This document shows positions 34,970 to 49,177 of a DNA stretch of 64,000 nucleotides, in pieces. Position 1 is the stretch's first letter. Every line of letters starts with the position of its first letter. Source of the DNA: Chrysomallon squamiferum. Lineage: Eukaryota > Mollusca > Gastropoda > Neomphalida > Peltospiridae. The notes under the pieces are model-generated. The model was not told the origin of the DNA. It was given only the letters and a program-made list of their open reading frames with translations, and made no database searches. Location: assembly GCA_012295275.1 (NCBI GenBank), contig CM022679.1, positions 22,846,415 to 22,910,414 on the forward strand, given 5' to 3'. The position numbers were made by a program, and so were the translations under genes.

Positions 34970-36900
34970 CTTATCGTGGCTGAACTTGTGGTTGTTTTAT
35001 AATTTATTATATTTGTTTTGGTTTTATTATTATTATTTATTTATGTTCTTTGGTTACTTTCTTTTACTTTTTATTTTAATAATTACACAGTATTAACTTT
35101 TTTACGTCAAATGGTTGCAGTTTTGTCAACTGTTTTTAAGTCTTAATGTATATATTACTTAAAGCTATAAAAGAGTAATATATTAATACATTTTTCAAAA
35201 GAAGAATGAAAAGAGAAAATTTTGCTGTTATAAACTTCTTTTTATATTTTTAACTTTCTTAAATAATGCATATCCTTAATATATTTCTACACATCTACTT
35301 ATACTATATTCTAATTTATTTATATAGTTTCTCTAATAATATTTTATGCCAAATGTATGTGATTTTACAAACATTCATTAAGTCATCTTGGATTGTGATA
35401 TTTTCATTTTTTATATTAATTTAAAAAAATAAGGAAAAAATAATTATAACTGATAATTGTATAATATGTGATTATTAACCAAAGATATTGTTTGTTTTTT
35501 TATTTTGTTTTGTTTCTTAATCTTTAATACTGATAATGATATTGCTTAATTAATTGTATTATATGTGATTGTAAAAAATATATATATTTTGGATTTGTTT
35601 TTTATACTGACATTGATATTCTGTAATTCTAGTGTGTGTATATATATATATATATACAATTGTTCAATGGACAATACCCTATCAAGCGAGAAATAGGACA
35701 ATTGCTCACTACAACTGCGGAAGCAGGAAATGTCATGCTGTGGATGGTCAAAAGCTATGAAATATCTTCACCCATGCCTACTGCCCATAGATGAAGATGG
35801 ATGGATGCTTGCCTGGAAAGAGTATGACCCATTCAGTGTCTCTACAAACCAGCAGAAGTTGACATCTTGGAACTGTTCAAAGGTGGTTGGACTACGTCTC
35901 GCAAGGGTCACTCCTCATGCAAGAACAACAACGCAACGTGCATTACTCTCTGTATGATACCAGATAAAGATAAAGCTGATGTATGACTGCTGTAGGTGGA
36001 AGAACAAGGATGACACTATCAAAAGACTGTGAACCACTGATTTCATTCAATAAGTGTTCAACGTGGCCTGGTCTATGACAATGTTTTTGCTCAAATGTAA
36101 TCTTATTCAGTGAGTTGTCCGTGTATCTTTCTGTAATGTTTCTCTTTTTCAGTGAGTTAGTTGTCTGTGTATCTCTCTGAAGATTGTTCAGGTCAAAACT
36201 AAATGGATTGCCTATTATGCAGTGCGATTTATTGTTGGTAATTACGCCTGCTAGAATATTTGTATTGATAATTTGATCTTAAACCCGAACTTCTGAATCT
36301 ATATGTATGTGCCTTCTTGATGTTTGTATGGTTGTATTCTAATATTCTGCATGGTCTTGACATACTATCGACCTTAAATATATTCGAGATTATCAAGCAT
36401 ATTTAAAAACCCTACAACAGAGTCTAATATCATTGAAATTGGTCAAGTATTTCTAAGATATGCCATTTTCTGCACTTTCCACATCTTGGATTTTCAGCCT
36501 TACAGATGTCTAAAAATGTGTTACTTACTCTATGCAAATATCAGTTTATTGTTTAGGGGAATTTCTTACAAAGAAGTAACTGAAAATAAAGTGAAACAAG
36601 GAAATGGCGCTTGTACAAATTGCACACTTTCATCTATTTTTAGACGGCACTGTAATTAGTAGCTCCACCCATGCGCCTGAAGTTACAAAATTTGGACAAA
36701 CACTGTTCCTATATATCCCAGAATAAATCGCCATTTGCATTTTTTTGGACAATTTCAGTCATGATATATTGGAAAACAAAAAGCAAACAATGGCATGCCA
36801 GAAGGACAAGCTGAACTGAAATACCTATAACATTAGCGTGCCCTACATTTCCCTAGCCCCCAGTTTCAATTCGAAACCTAATTGTCCAACTTTATACCAT
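34970..36900 (+). other. Spacer between units 2 and 3
   Basis: It holds the presumed 3' UTR of unit 2, a (TA)n patch at 35640-35657, and a block at 35650-36000 with a 75-codon open frame. That block recurs, with stops and indels, at 29320-29490, 39950-40210 and 46010-46280, so I do not regard the frame as a gene. A promoter-like AGCTCCACCCATGCGC with a TATATATCCC element lies at 36660-36720. Confidence 0.5.
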
Positions 36901-37332
36901 GATAAAGACAGTTTAGGCTTTACTGTAATAAAAATAAATTAACAATCATAACCAAAGTAAGATAGTTTAAACACGATTCACGAGTTTTAATAATAATAAT
37001 AATGATGCTCTGGAAGCTCTGCTGAATACTCACCAGTACTGATTAATGATAAAACTAAATACTGATAATCTCTTCAATATGTGAATGTAAGATAACGACC
37101 TATGTTAAACCTCGACTGGAAATTAATTTTTAATGCGATCAGAAATTACACGAGCAAAAAGAAAAGAATAAGAAAAAGGAAGGAAATGATGAAACATTTG
37201 GTTTAAAGGTTAAATAGGAACTACTACGTATTATTATAATAAACTTAATGAAACAAACAAACAAACACACGAACACACAAACAACAACAACAACAAATAA
37301 TAATAATAATTATGATGATGATGATGATGATG

Positions 37333-37371
<39 letters not shown>

Positions 37372-38065
37372 GCAACGTGTTGTTTATGTAGAAGTCAGAT
37401 AAAGGCAATTTTGCCTGCAAGTTTAGTTTTAGAAACAAAATGTCCAGGTTTCAGTGTTATTTTCCTGATCATAAACCATTATTATTCAGTGACCTTTGAT
37501 AAGCGGAAGAAAATAAACTGATTATTTACATGGCGAAATTTTAAAAGAGATAATATATGTTTGAAGTTCAGAACTTCTCCTTTTCAACTGATGACAGAAA
37601 TTATTTTAATTATAAGAAGAAGAAGAAGAAGAAAGAACAACAACCACCTGCGAAAACAGAGAGGTTTGGTTAGCTTAATTTTATTTTTGTGGGATTAACG
37701 GAAGTGATTCTAAGCCAGTAATGAATTTAAACTAATCATTTCAAAGCAGGTCTGTATGTGAGTATGATCATTATTGTTATGATAAGATATAAAGTGATTT
37801 CACAAAAATCAAATCAAATTACTTGCTTTCACCCATTAAATGGTATAGCGGACCCAAATATCTACCCAAGATATTTGAATGAGGCAGTTTTTTAAATGAA
37901 GGGAGAACAACAAGAATAACTGAATTAAGAGTTCTGGTTCTTGAATTTATTAATTCTAATGCACCAGCATAAATCAATTTACATAATTATTGTTTATCGT
38001 GAATGTCAGGGTTTCAGTAAAGGTCAAGGAATGAAAATGCTATTATCAATTTATTTCATGTTTCA

Positions 38066-38098
<33 letters not shown>

Positions 38099-38429
38099 TT
38101 TGTTGAGGAAGAGGAAGATCATGTCCCTTTAATATGACAAAATAACAAGAAATCTGCTTTAAGGTTTCTAAATAAAAAGTTATTACTCTATTACTTATTC
38201 ATTCGTTCTTTTGTTTGTTTGTTTGTTTTTTGTTTCATTAGTCCAGTACAGTGCCTAAGAAACTGTGAATTATAAACAATATAGAAAAAGGGACATGATC
38301 CATGCTCTCCCATATAATAATAATAAATAAATGATGATGATGATAAATAAATAAATATACTAAAAAAAAAAAAAAAAAAAAAAGAAAAAAAATGAAGAAA
38401 CTGTATAATTAAACATTCTTAACTTGTAG

Positions 38430-39363
38430 GAGAAATAAGAACAGTTGACAGTCAGCGTTCATGGTGTATGTGTGGACATTGTCGCTGGTTGCCTACACCT
38501 GTAGAAAACGTTTGTTGTGGACGAAAACCTGCAGAGTGCAGGTCCATCCAGGTAAAACATCTGTATCTGAAATGATCTGTAAAAGAATCACAAGTGTATC
38601 ATTCCAGGTTTTCATTGGCCCATTTGTTGATAATATCCAACTCAATGAGGTTAATTATTAACAAAACAAAACATTGGTCTGAGAGTTGTTGGATTCCATC
38701 CTTGATCATTTTTGTTTGTTGAGTGATTTATCATTCTAGCCTATCTCCAGGGTCTAGTTTACTTTTTCCACTCTGTTAAAAAGTGCATGTGAATAGTATT
38801 GCTGTTAAGCAAAACCAAACAAGTTTTTTTATATGTTATGTCAAACTATGGAAAAATAAATAAAATGAGTACAGTTAATTTCCTGACTGCGTCACTTCTA
38901 AAATCAAAATATTCCTCATTAACTGTGCTTATTAATAATATTATTTTGTTTCACTTGTACATTTAGTTTGTTTTATTCCTGTTACATAAAATGTCATCTC
39001 AGAAATATGTTGTTGTTGTTTGCATTACTGGGTGGCTGTTTGAACATTTAAGTGTATACTAATTATTTTGTTATAGTTGAATTCTGTCCACGTTAACATG
39101 TTCATCTGCTTTTGATTTCAAAAGGATTTGTCTGATATTATCAGTGATGTTAAAAAAAAAAAAAAATCAGACGTATCCTCCAGGAGCAACACAATATAAA
39201 CGACAGAAACAGGAGAGAATGCTACAGAAAACTGGCTGAGAAAATTCACGGAAAGCTTGGTCCTAAAAAACGAAAGCCAGATCCAGCATGCTGCGTTTGG
39301 AGAATCAGAGACCAATTTGCTGATCCCTTTGGAAAATACACTGGTTTCAAAGAAGCAAATTAA
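38430..39363 (+). pseudogene. Array unit 3: P2X7 ballast-domain pseudogene (last two exons only)
   Basis: Exon 38430-38551 is open and its Cys motif (W-C-M-C-G-H-C-R-W-L-P-T-P then CCGRKPAEC) matches unit 5. The terminal exon, 39125-39363, begins after a damaged acceptor (TTTCAAAAG instead of TTTCAG) and contains a run of A (39151-39166) where the intact copies read V-K-K/P. The slippage plus a small deletion shifts frame and gives a TAA within about 25 codons. The later codons (HGKLGPKKRKP, ACCVWRIRDQF, KYTGFKEAN) remain readable in another frame. The start, CxxC and linker exons are absent: the sequence at 37860-38050 joins pieces that in unit 5 flank those exons. Confidence 0.85.
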
Positions 39364-40954
39364 CGTTTGTAACGTTCTTTAAAGTGTGGTTAAACTTAAT
39401 TCAGTTTCCTTTTTTGTTGTTTGTTGTTTTTTACGTTTATTTCAGTTGTTGACTACTTATTAGATGTGTTTGTTTTATCATTTAGTTGTGTTGCTTGCTT
39501 TATTTATAAGTTGGCTGATACTCATACTTCACATTATCTGTTGCTTTTTATTTTAATAATTACGCAGTATTATTTTTGATATATATAATTAGTTTTATTT
39601 TATGCTATATTTAGTTCATTCAGATAAATTTGCTGATATAATATTTTATGCTAAGTGTATGTGATTTTACAAACATTTACTAAGTCAGTTGGACTGTAAT
39701 AGATTTTATAGCAGTATTTGAACATTTTCATTACTTCCAGCTTATTAAAAAAAATCACAAACAACTAACTACAAACGTGGTAATTGTATAATATGTGATT
39801 ATGAACTATAGATATATATATATATTTTTTTCTATATTGATAATGATATTGCTTAATTATATGTGATTGTAAAAAAATAGATATAGGTTTTTTTTTTTTT
39901 TTTTATATATACTGATATTGATACTGTGTAATTCTAGTACCAGGTGTACGGATAATTGCTCACCGGAAAATACCTCATGAAGAAAGTGAGAAATAGAACA
40001 ATTATTGCTCATTGCAACTGCTGAAACAGGGAAATGTCTCTCCGCGGCTATGATGATGAAACAGTTTGCACCATCTCACCCATGCCTACTGCCCTTAAAG
40101 GAAAATGGATGGATGCTTGCCTGGGACGATTATGACCCATTCAGTGTCTCAACAAAGCATCAGCAATTGCCGTCTTGGATCTGATCGAATGTGGTTGGAC
40201 TACGTCCTGCACTGCTATCTGCAAATTTCAGGTAATAATGTTGTTATAATTACCTAATTGATATAATTAGATTTCATTGTATGTTCATGATATGCTGATC
40301 TGTTTTGATCTTAATGCATAACAGACCTGCCATCAACTTGAAATATTCAAAAAATGACCTTTGCCTTGACCTTCTTGCATGATTTTGACCTACGTACGAC
40401 CTTAAACAATTGCAGATGTCTGTCTAAACATTTGTTAGGCATTCCTTTTTTTTTTTTCCATTTTAGAAATCATGAATTTCCAACCTCAAAATGTTCTCTT
40501 AACTTACTCTATCAATTATTTTTTCAGGGGGATTTCTTATAAAGATGTAACTGAAAATAAAGCGAAACAATTTATTTTTAGACTGCTCTGTAATCAGTAG
40601 CTCCGCCCATACGCTACAAAATTCTGACAAACACTGTTTCTATATTTCGCAGAATAAATCAATACTTGCATTTTTTTCCCCACAATTTAAGTTATGAAAT
40701 ATTGGAAAACAAAAAGGAGAAACAGTTTATTGTTATACTGTCCGAGGAGCTTCGTGACAGACAGACAATGGAGGCAGAAGGAGAAGCTGAACTCACATAC
40801 CCATAATATTAGTGTGTGCAACGTTTGCCTTTTCCCTGGTTTCTATTACAAACCACTTTATACCATGATAAAGACAGCTTAGGCTTTACTGTAATAAAAA
40901 TTAATTAAAAATCACAACCAAAGTCAGATAGCTTTAACATGACTCATGAATTTC

Positions 40955-41010
<56 letters not shown>

Positions 41011-42240
41011 AAACGACCTATGTTAAACTCCAGCTGGAAATTAACCTTTACTGCGAGCGCAAAAGAAGAAGAAGAAAAAACAAAATAAGAAAGAAAGAAG
41101 GAAAAAAAAAAAAAAAGAAAAAAGGGGAAAAAAGAAGAAAAAAGAGAAGGAAAGGATAGAACATTTGGTTTAAAGGTCAAATAAGAACTCTCTGTATTAT
41201 ATTAATGAAAGAAAAAAGAAACAACAACAATAATAATAATATTAATAATAATAACAATAACAACGTGTTGAGCATGTCGGAGTCAGATATACGCCATTTT
41301 GCCTGTGAGTTTATTTTTAGAAAATGTTTTTTCCAGGTTTCAGCATTAATTGGCGCGACCTTTCATCAGCACAAGAAAATAAAATGATTATTTGTAATAC
41401 AGGTATGACTTATTGATTATTTTTTAAAACAAATATTTATATGAAGTTCAGAAGTTTTCCTTTTAAACTCAGGACTGAAATTATTTTGATAAAACAAACA
41501 AAACAAAAAACAAGCAATGAAACCATTGGGAGAGTAAGCTGAAAATTACCACTGAAGATAACAAAATGTAGTTCATATGAAGTAAACTTTGTGATAAACA
41601 TCAATGGACTTTTTTCTTTTTTTTTTTTTTTTTTTTTTCTGGACATTTCTTTGACAATTTTGCATTAAATTAAAGAGTTTAATTTTATTTCAATGAGATT
41701 AACGGAATTAATTGAAACCCAGAAATGAATTTAAACTAATCATTGAAAAGCTGATCTGTATATTTAGATGAAAATTGATGGATGCCTGCCCGTTATGGTA
41801 GGTATATATAGGCGATGTCACAGTATAAAATAAAATAACCTGTATAGGAGAGAATGTCAGTAAATTAATCAGAAATCACATTTTATTTATGATAATTATA
41901 TCACTATGTCTCTCTCTCACATACACGTACACACAGGCTCACACACATATGCACAAACACATGGATATGTAAACAACTAATAACAAATAAATAAAGGAAA
42001 TTAATGTTGTCAGTTTTATTTTGTTTTATTAAGCTGATCTAAACGTTAATATGATAGTTATTGTTATAGTAGGTATAAAGCATGTCACAAAATAAAATAA
42101 AATAACTTGCATCGGAGGGAATGTCAGTAAATTAATCAGAAATCACATTTTTGTTTATGATAATTACATCATGTAAACAACTAAAAACAAAATTAATTTC
42201 CAATAATTATTAACGTTCTCATTTTCCCTTTTTTCTTTAA
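39364..42240 (+). other. Spacer between units 3 and 4
   Basis: Contents in order: presumed old 3' UTR, the recurring block at 39950-40210, TGACCT half-sites at 40355-40400, the promoter-like AGCTCCGCCCATACGC at 40601, the stretch identical to unit 2's upstream region (40680-40902), a (TAA)n tract at 40956-41008, an A/G-rich tract at 41063-41155, and an AACGTGTTG-GAGTCAGATATACGCC block at 41263-41300. The last recurs at 30634, 37373 and 47856. Confidence 0.6.
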
Positions 42241-42264
42241 CATAGAAATTTCTAACTCTTTCAG

Positions 42265-43668
42265 AAACATACTGAAAACAGTTTTCTTTAAGTCTGAATT
42301 TTCAATTGTGTCTAATGACAAACTGCAGACAAGTTTTTCCAAAAACATGGTTTGTAAGTATCAGCAGAAAAAAGATAGAACGAAAAAATGTATCATATAT
42401 CTATCTAAAAGGAAATCATAAATATTAAAGAAATAATAAATAAATAAATAAATAACAACAGTAAGAGATAATGCATGAAATATAATGGGACATATATTGA
42501 GAGAATAACACATTTTGAGAAAGAAAGAGAGAATTACAAATTCAAGTTATTGTGCATTGTAATTACAGGTTACTGTCGACAGTGTCTGGTGACGAAACTA
42601 ATAGAAATAGTTTACCAAATTAATGCAGGTTAGTATTATAATTAAAGAGTAGTGTATAATATAATTACAAATTGGTGTTTATTATAATTATAGATTTGTG
42701 AATTTTATAATTAAAGGCTGGTGTATATTATAATTGCAGACTGATGTGAAATTATAATTACAGGTTACTGTCAACAGTATCTGGTGAAGAAACTCCTAGA
42801 AATAGTTTACCAAATTAATACAGGTTAGTATTATAATTAAAGAGTAGTGTATATTGTAATTCAAGGTTGGTGTGTATTATAATTACAGATTAGTGTGTAT
42901 TACAATACAAGTTTAGTATGTATTATAATTATATAATTGGTGTGTATCACATTTAAAAATGAAGTGTATTATATTTAAAAGTGGTGTATATTCAGTTCAA
43001 GGTTAGTATTATAATTACAAATTGGTATGTATTATAATACGAGGTTATTGTGTATCATAATTACAGATTGGTGTGTATTGCAATTCAAGTTAGTGTGTTT
43101 TATAATTACAGACTGGTGTGTATTGTAATTCAAGGTCAATGTGTATTATAATTAAAGGCTAGTGTGTATTATATCTACAAATATAGGTGGTATTATAATT
43201 AAAGGTTAGTGTATAACTACAAATTAGTATTATATTAAAGGTTAGTGTGTATTACAACTACAAGTTAGTGTGAATTATAATTAAAGGTTAGTGTCCATGA
43301 TAATTAAAGGTTAATTTGTAGTATATTGTAATTAAAGGTTTATATTATAATTAAAAGTCAGTGGTACTATAATTAAAACTTTATATTATAATTAAAGGTC
43401 TGTGTGTGTTATAATTACAGTTTATTGCCCACACTCCCATCTGGAGGAAATATCAGATATCTTTTACCCAGCAACTGTTACAGATAATAAAAATGATACA
43501 CACTATCGCACAGAAATATAAATATGTTCGAGTTTAAATTGTTATGTGTCAAGACATTTGAATCAGCCAGTTATTTTAAGAAGTCAGTGACAGGACAACA
43601 CCAACAACTGCACTAATGCTGATACAAATAACTATTCAATAAATAATAGTAGTAAGAACAGTAATAAC

Positions 43669-43714
<46 letters not shown>

Positions 43715-45591
43715 TAAACAAAATTCGAAGAAAAGTAATAAGTAAGTAAATAAATAAATAAACATTAAGAGAAAATATTATTACCTGTAATTATTTAAAT
43801 GACATTTTTGAAAGTATAGTATGTTTGTCATATTTTTATACGTATATATCTTTTTCTTAAGTTGAAGATGTTGATGCAGGAGGACAAGATGCTGCTGCTA
43901 CAGATACTGGGGCTTCTGCAGGATCTCAATCTTTTATCTTTTTACACTCAAAAAATATCTCTGTGGTGACGCAAACCACATCAGAAAGTAAACATTTATT
44001 ATAATTGAAACAATCTACTTTATTTATTATTTTATCTCTTTATTATTCTTTTATGTTATTTTTGTTGTCATTGAACACAATAAAGTATCTTTTTCCAAAC
44101 TGTTTTTAACATCATAAAACTGTAAGAAATCTGCTTAAAGTTGTCTAAACAAATAGAATTATTTAATTATTATTTATTTGTTTGTTTACTTATTTCGTTA
44201 GTCCAGTACAGTGCCTAAGTCCTGTCACAGCAATAACTGAATTATAAACAGTTTGGTAAAAGGGACATGATCCATACTTTCCCTGTAATAATGATAATGC
44301 TAATAAATCATGATGATGAAGATGATGATGATAATAATATTATTAGTAATAAATTACTATATAAAGAACTGTGTTTTGTTAGTAAAATTTGCATCCAGTC
44401 TGATTTAGTCAGGGTGAAAGTGTTTTAACAGCTGTCTCAGTCCTTGTATCTCTGTAAAGCTCAGTTTTACACAGGAGCAATTACAGAGCAGTTAAATAAA
44501 TAAATAAATAAATACATTTTAAATTTTAATTAACCATTTTTTTTTTTAAAAAGCACTGATAATTAAACAATGTTTACTCGTAGGAGATGTTAATGAAGAT
44601 GGCGAGACAACATCAGAAAACAGAACAGTTGACAGTCGACCATCGTGGTGTGTGTGTGACAACTGCCGTGACATGCCTACACCTGTAGAAAAACGTTGTT
44701 GTAGACGAAAACCTGCAGGTTGCAGGTCCATCGAGGTAAAACTATCTTTATATGAAATTATTTGTAACAGAATCACAAGTGTTTCATTCCAGGTTTTCAT
44801 TGGTCTGTTTGTTAGTGATATCCAACTGAATAACACCGAGGTTAATTATTAACTAATCAAAACTTTGGTCTGAGACACGTTGGGTTCCATCCTTGATCAG
44901 TTTTGTTTGTTGAGGTATTTATCAATTTATCATTCCAGCCTATTCCAATGTCTTGTTCACTTTTTCCACTCTGTGAGAAAGTGCATGTGAATAGTATTGT
45001 TGTTAAGCAAACACCAAACAGTATCTTAATTACTAAGTTTTCAATATGTTACGTGAAACTAAGAAATACTACATAAAATTATTCATAAAATAAAGTTATA
45101 TTCCTGACTACAGTTACTTTTAAAATCAAAAATATTCCTCATTTACTGTGCTTATTAGTAATAATAATATTATTTTGTTTCACTTGCAAATCTAGTTTGT
45201 TTTACTCCTGTTACATAAAAATATTTCATCTGAGAAATACATTGGTGGCTGGTTGTTTGAACATTTAAGTTCAAAATACGTACTAATTATTTTGCTATTG
45301 TTGAATTCTGTCCATGCTAATATATTCATTTGGTTCTGATTTTAGGTTTTGAATGATATCATCAGAAATGTTAAAAAAAGTCCGAGGTATCCTGAAGTAA
45401 AATCCAAACAGGAAGAACATTTTATAAATGACAAAAAGAGGAGGAAATGCTATAGAAAACTGGCTGAGAAAATTCATGGAAAGCTTGGTGCTAAAAATCG
45501 AAAACCACTTCCAGCATGCTGCGTCTGGAAAATTAGAGACCAATTTCCTGATCCGTTTGGAAAATACCAAGGTTTCAGAAAAGCAAAATAG
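42265..45591 (+). CDS. Array unit 4: P2X7-type ballast-domain protein, readable
   Basis: Exons: 42265-42353 (ATG 42347), 42569-42628, 42764-42823, 43862-43987, 44584-44735, 45346-45591 (TAG). In-frame splicing gives about 216 residues: two CxxC-type modules (C-Y-C-R-Q-C-L-V-T-K and G-Y-C-Q-Q-Y-L-V-K-K, the second having lost a Cys), a Gly/Ala/Asp-rich linker with S-F-I-F-L-HSKNISVV, then the zinc-type W-C-V-C-D-N-C...CCRRKPAGC and CYRKLAEKIHGKLG, LPACCVWKIRDQFPDP, KYQGFRKAK. All cysteines expected of the P2X7 ballast cluster are present. The 75-bp exon homologue at 43421-43495 has lost its donor (AATG|AT instead of AATG|GT) and is presumably skipped, which keeps frame. No signal peptide or membrane helix is visible, so a soluble cytosolic protein is inferred. 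Confidence 0.75.
43421..43495 (+). pseudogene. Unit 4 75-bp exon with destroyed donor
   Basis: The acceptor TAATTACAG and the length (75 bp) match the exons at 26859-26933 and 32965-33039, but the GT after AATG has become AT. The frame is open but runs to a TAA at 43519-43521 if not spliced. With phase 1-1 symmetry, skipping is frame-neutral. Confidence 0.75.
44381..44491 (+). repeat. Dispersed repeat A, copy 2
   Basis: This is the partner of the block at 16951-17046, in the opposite orientation. It sits in the intron between the linker exon and the Cys-rich exon of array unit 4. Unit 2, the closest relative of unit 4, has no matching block at the equivalent place, so this insertion is probably younger than the duplication that separated them, or was lost from unit 2. 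Confidence 0.75.
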
Positions 45592-46344
45592 TTATCAGCT
45601 GAACTTGTGGCTGTTTTATCATTTATTACATTTGTTTGTTTTATTATTTGTTTTGTGTTGTTTGCTTTATTTATAAGTTGATAACACTATCTTTGTGTTA
45701 ATTTTCTTAAATAATACTGATCTTTAATGTATTTCTACAGTTCTATTAACTAGTTTTATTTTATGCTTTATTTATTTCATTCAGCTAAATATATGTATAT
45801 GTCTAATTTATTTATGTAGTTTCTCTAATAATATTTTATGCTTATGTGATTTTACTAAGTCATCTTGATTTGTGATAGATTTTATATCAGTATTGCAACA
45901 TATTCATTATTTATACTTTATTAAAAAAATATATATATAAAAAATAAGTAAATTATAACTGATAATTATACTGATATTGAAATTGTGCGATTCTAGTACA
46001 TTTACATTTGGGTGTATGGACAACTGATGAATGGACAATATCTCATCAAGAAAATGAGAAATAGGACAACTGTTGTCCATCACAGTTCCTGAAAGAGGGA
46101 AAAGACACTCTGTAGATATAATGGACAAAAGCTATTCAACATCTCACCCATGCCTACTGCCCCAGAGGAAAATGAATGAATAGATCCTTTGCCTGGTATG
46201 AGTGTGACTTAGCCAGAGTCTCTACAAACTAGCGACAGTTGTCGTCTTGGAACTTGTCAGATGTGGTTGGAAGACATTTATATGTGTGCGCCTTCTTGGT
46301 GTTTGTATGTTCGTATTCTAATAGAATATATAGTTAATATATTC

Positions 46345-46529
46345 ATCAGGTTTTGAACAGGAAAAACACATTATACACGACAAAAAGAGGAGGGAATTCT
46401 ACAGAAAACTGGCTGAGAAAATTCATGGAAAGCTTGGTGCTAAAAATCGAAAACCACTTCCAGCATGCTGCATCTGGAAAATTTCCTGATCCCTTTGGAA
46501 AATACCAAGTTTTCAGAAAAGCAAAATAG
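46345..46529 (+). pseudogene. Partial duplicate of the unit 4 terminal exon
   Basis: The block repeats codons for H-I-I-H-D-K-K-R-R through CYRKLAEKIHGKLGAKNRKPLPACC (Cys of CY changed to F-Y) to the KAK-TAG end of 45405-45591. It lacks the first codons and about 13 bp at the K-I-R-D-Q segment, so it is frameshifted. The flank after the stop (46530-46700) also matches 45592-45780. It is a local tandem duplicate of the last exon plus 3' UTR, left as a relic. Confidence 0.85.
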
Positions 46530-46699
46530 TTATCAGCTGAACTTGTGGCTGTTTTATCATTTATTACATTTGTTTGTTTTGTTATTTGTTTTGTGTTGTT
46601 TGCTTTATTTATAAGTTGATACACAATCTTTGTGTTAAAAGACTGCACAATTATTTATTTTGTTTTTATTTTGATAATTATGCTGCTTTATTTATAAAA

Positions 46700-47424
46700 G
46701 ATGATTCTGATCTTAAACAGAAATATAATCTAACTGTTGTTAGGCTTTAACGTATACATTACTTAAAACTATGAAAGAGTAAAAATATTTACATTTTTCA
46801 AAAGAAGAATGAAAAGAGAAAATTCTGCTGTTACAAACAGTTATTTTTTTTTTAACTTTCTTAAATAATACAATTTAATCCAATGAACTTGAAACAGCCA
46901 AAAAATGACCTTTGCCTTGACCTTCTTGCATAATTTTGACCTACAATCGACCTTAAACATATTCCAGGCATATTTAGTTAGAAACCCTAACATCATTGAA
47001 ATTGGTCAAGTACTTCTAGAGATATGCCATTTTCTGAGAGAAACAATATATATATATTAAAAATTGTGCAAATTATGTTTGTTTCTTATATGAATGTCAG
47101 TATTCGACCTTCTCCCATAAGCATTATCAACTCCTTGAATGTACATTTCAGTTTTAGTTTTGTTATCAACTATATATTTGTAATATATTCTTCTCTGTAT
47201 TGTAATCCTACAGTTTATGAGAATAAAGTCATTGTCATTGAATAGTCCCATCCAGCACTTTGGACGTTAATCTTTAGTCTTTGTCCTGCTCTCTGTTCAA
47301 TAAACCCGATTAATGGTATCACTTTATACCATGATAAAGACAGCTTAGGCTTTACTGTAATAAAAATAAATTAACAGTCACAACCAAAGTAAGATAGCTT
47401 TAAAATGATTCACGAATTAAATAG

Positions 47425-47490
<66 letters not shown>

Positions 47491-47801
47491 TTCTGTATGC
47501 CCTGCTTTATAGTCACCAGTACTGATTAATGATAAAACTAAATACTGATAACCACTTCAATATGTGAATGTAAGATACAGACCTATGTTAAACCCCAGTT
47601 GGAAATTCACTTTTAATGCGATCTGAAATTACCCGATCAAAAAAAAAAAAAAAAAAAAAATAAAATAAAATAAATAAATAGAAAAGGAAAAAAAAAAAAA
47701 AAAAAGGAAATGATTAAACATTTCGTTTAAAAGTTATATAAGAACTACTTTATTAATATAATACTTTAATGAACAAGCAAACAAATAAACAACAACAACA
47801 G

Positions 47802-47852
<51 letters not shown>

Positions 47853-48593
47853 GCAACGTGTTGTGTATGTAAGAGTCAGACTACGCCATTTTGCCTGCGA
47901 GTTTATTTTTAGAAACAAAAATTCCAGTTTCAGTATTATTTTCGTGATAATAAACCACAAGAATTCAGTCCTTGAAAGGCGGAAGGAGACAATATGGTTT
48001 ACATGGCGATATTTTAAAACAAATAATATAAATTTCAGAGCTTCTCCTTTTCAAATAATTACTGAAATTATTTTAATTAGAAAAATTAAAATAATTTCAG
48101 TAATTAAAAGAACAACTCCAGTGAAACCAGAGAGGATTGGTTAGTTTAATGTTATTACTGTGGGATTAACGGAAGTAATACATTTATATTATTCAGGTCT
48201 ATATGTGAGTATGAGAATTATCGTTATGACAAGGTTATAAAGTGATTTCACAAAATCAAATCAAATCAAATCACTTGTTTGGCGGGAATGTCATTAAATA
48301 TTAAGAAATCAGATTTTCGTTTATGATAATTTTATTATACTCGCAAATATATTATCCACATCAAAATTTAGAAAAAAAAAAAAAATAAAAAGTTTTCTTA
48401 CACTTACAGCTATGTACTCTAAATGAAAATTACGAATATCAAAGGGTTTGAAAGAGTGCAGTTGTGATGTCCGTCTGCTTTGGGATTTTATTGAAGTGTA
48501 AGTTACTAAAAAAATAAATCTGAATAATTCTTAAAATATGAATAGTTAATTTAAGGGGAAAAAATAAAATCAGAATAAAGTCACTTTTTATAA

Positions 48594-48645
<52 letters not shown>

Positions 48646-48960
48646 ATAAAATAACAAGAATAAGAAAAGGAGCATAATAATAATCCAGTTGAATAATTCA
48701 GTAATAATTTGTTAAATAAAATAAAATAACAAGAATAATGTTTAAAGAAGCATAATAAATGATCCAGTTAAAAGACAATTCATTTTTTGTTAGAAAAAAT
48801 GGTCAGTTCTTTCAAAGAATTTGTAATTTTGTGTTTTTTTATTTTTATGCAGAAGGTTAATAACATGTTAGCAACAAAAAATGTTTTGATACAATCTAAT
48901 TTTCAAAATTAGAAAAAATGGGATTCTCATGTTTTTCTGAAGATTAAAATTATTACTGAA
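46700..48960 (+). other. Spacer between units 4 and 5
   Basis: TGACCT-type half-sites lie at 46905-46955. A possible poly(A) signal AATAAA lies at 47222-47227 in a GAGAATAAAGTC context that recurs at 24660. The ATGATAAAGACAGCTTAGG motif is at 47331. (TAA)n tracts lie at 47423-47489, 47803-47850 and 48596-48641. Poly-A tracts lie at 47639-47660 and 47690-47705. The block at 47510-47640 is a copy of 37015-37145 upstream of unit 3, which ties units 3 and 5 together. Confidence 0.6.
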
Positions 48961-49021
48961 TATTTTTAAGTTCTGCCAAAGTATAATATTTTAATACATT
49001 TCTGTCTTTTTTATTTTTCAG

Positions 49022-49082
49022 GGAAAGCAGTAATATGGCCTGTAAGTATCATATTATCAGCAACAAACAAGCAGTCTCAAAC

Positions 49083-49177
<95 letters not shown>

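Noticed and set aside
35730-35957. 75-codon frame in the spacer between units 2 and 3
   Set aside because: The same sequence in other spacers (29320-29490, 39950-40210, 46010-46280) has indels and stops, so the frame is probably chance within a duplicated non-coding or transposon-derived block.
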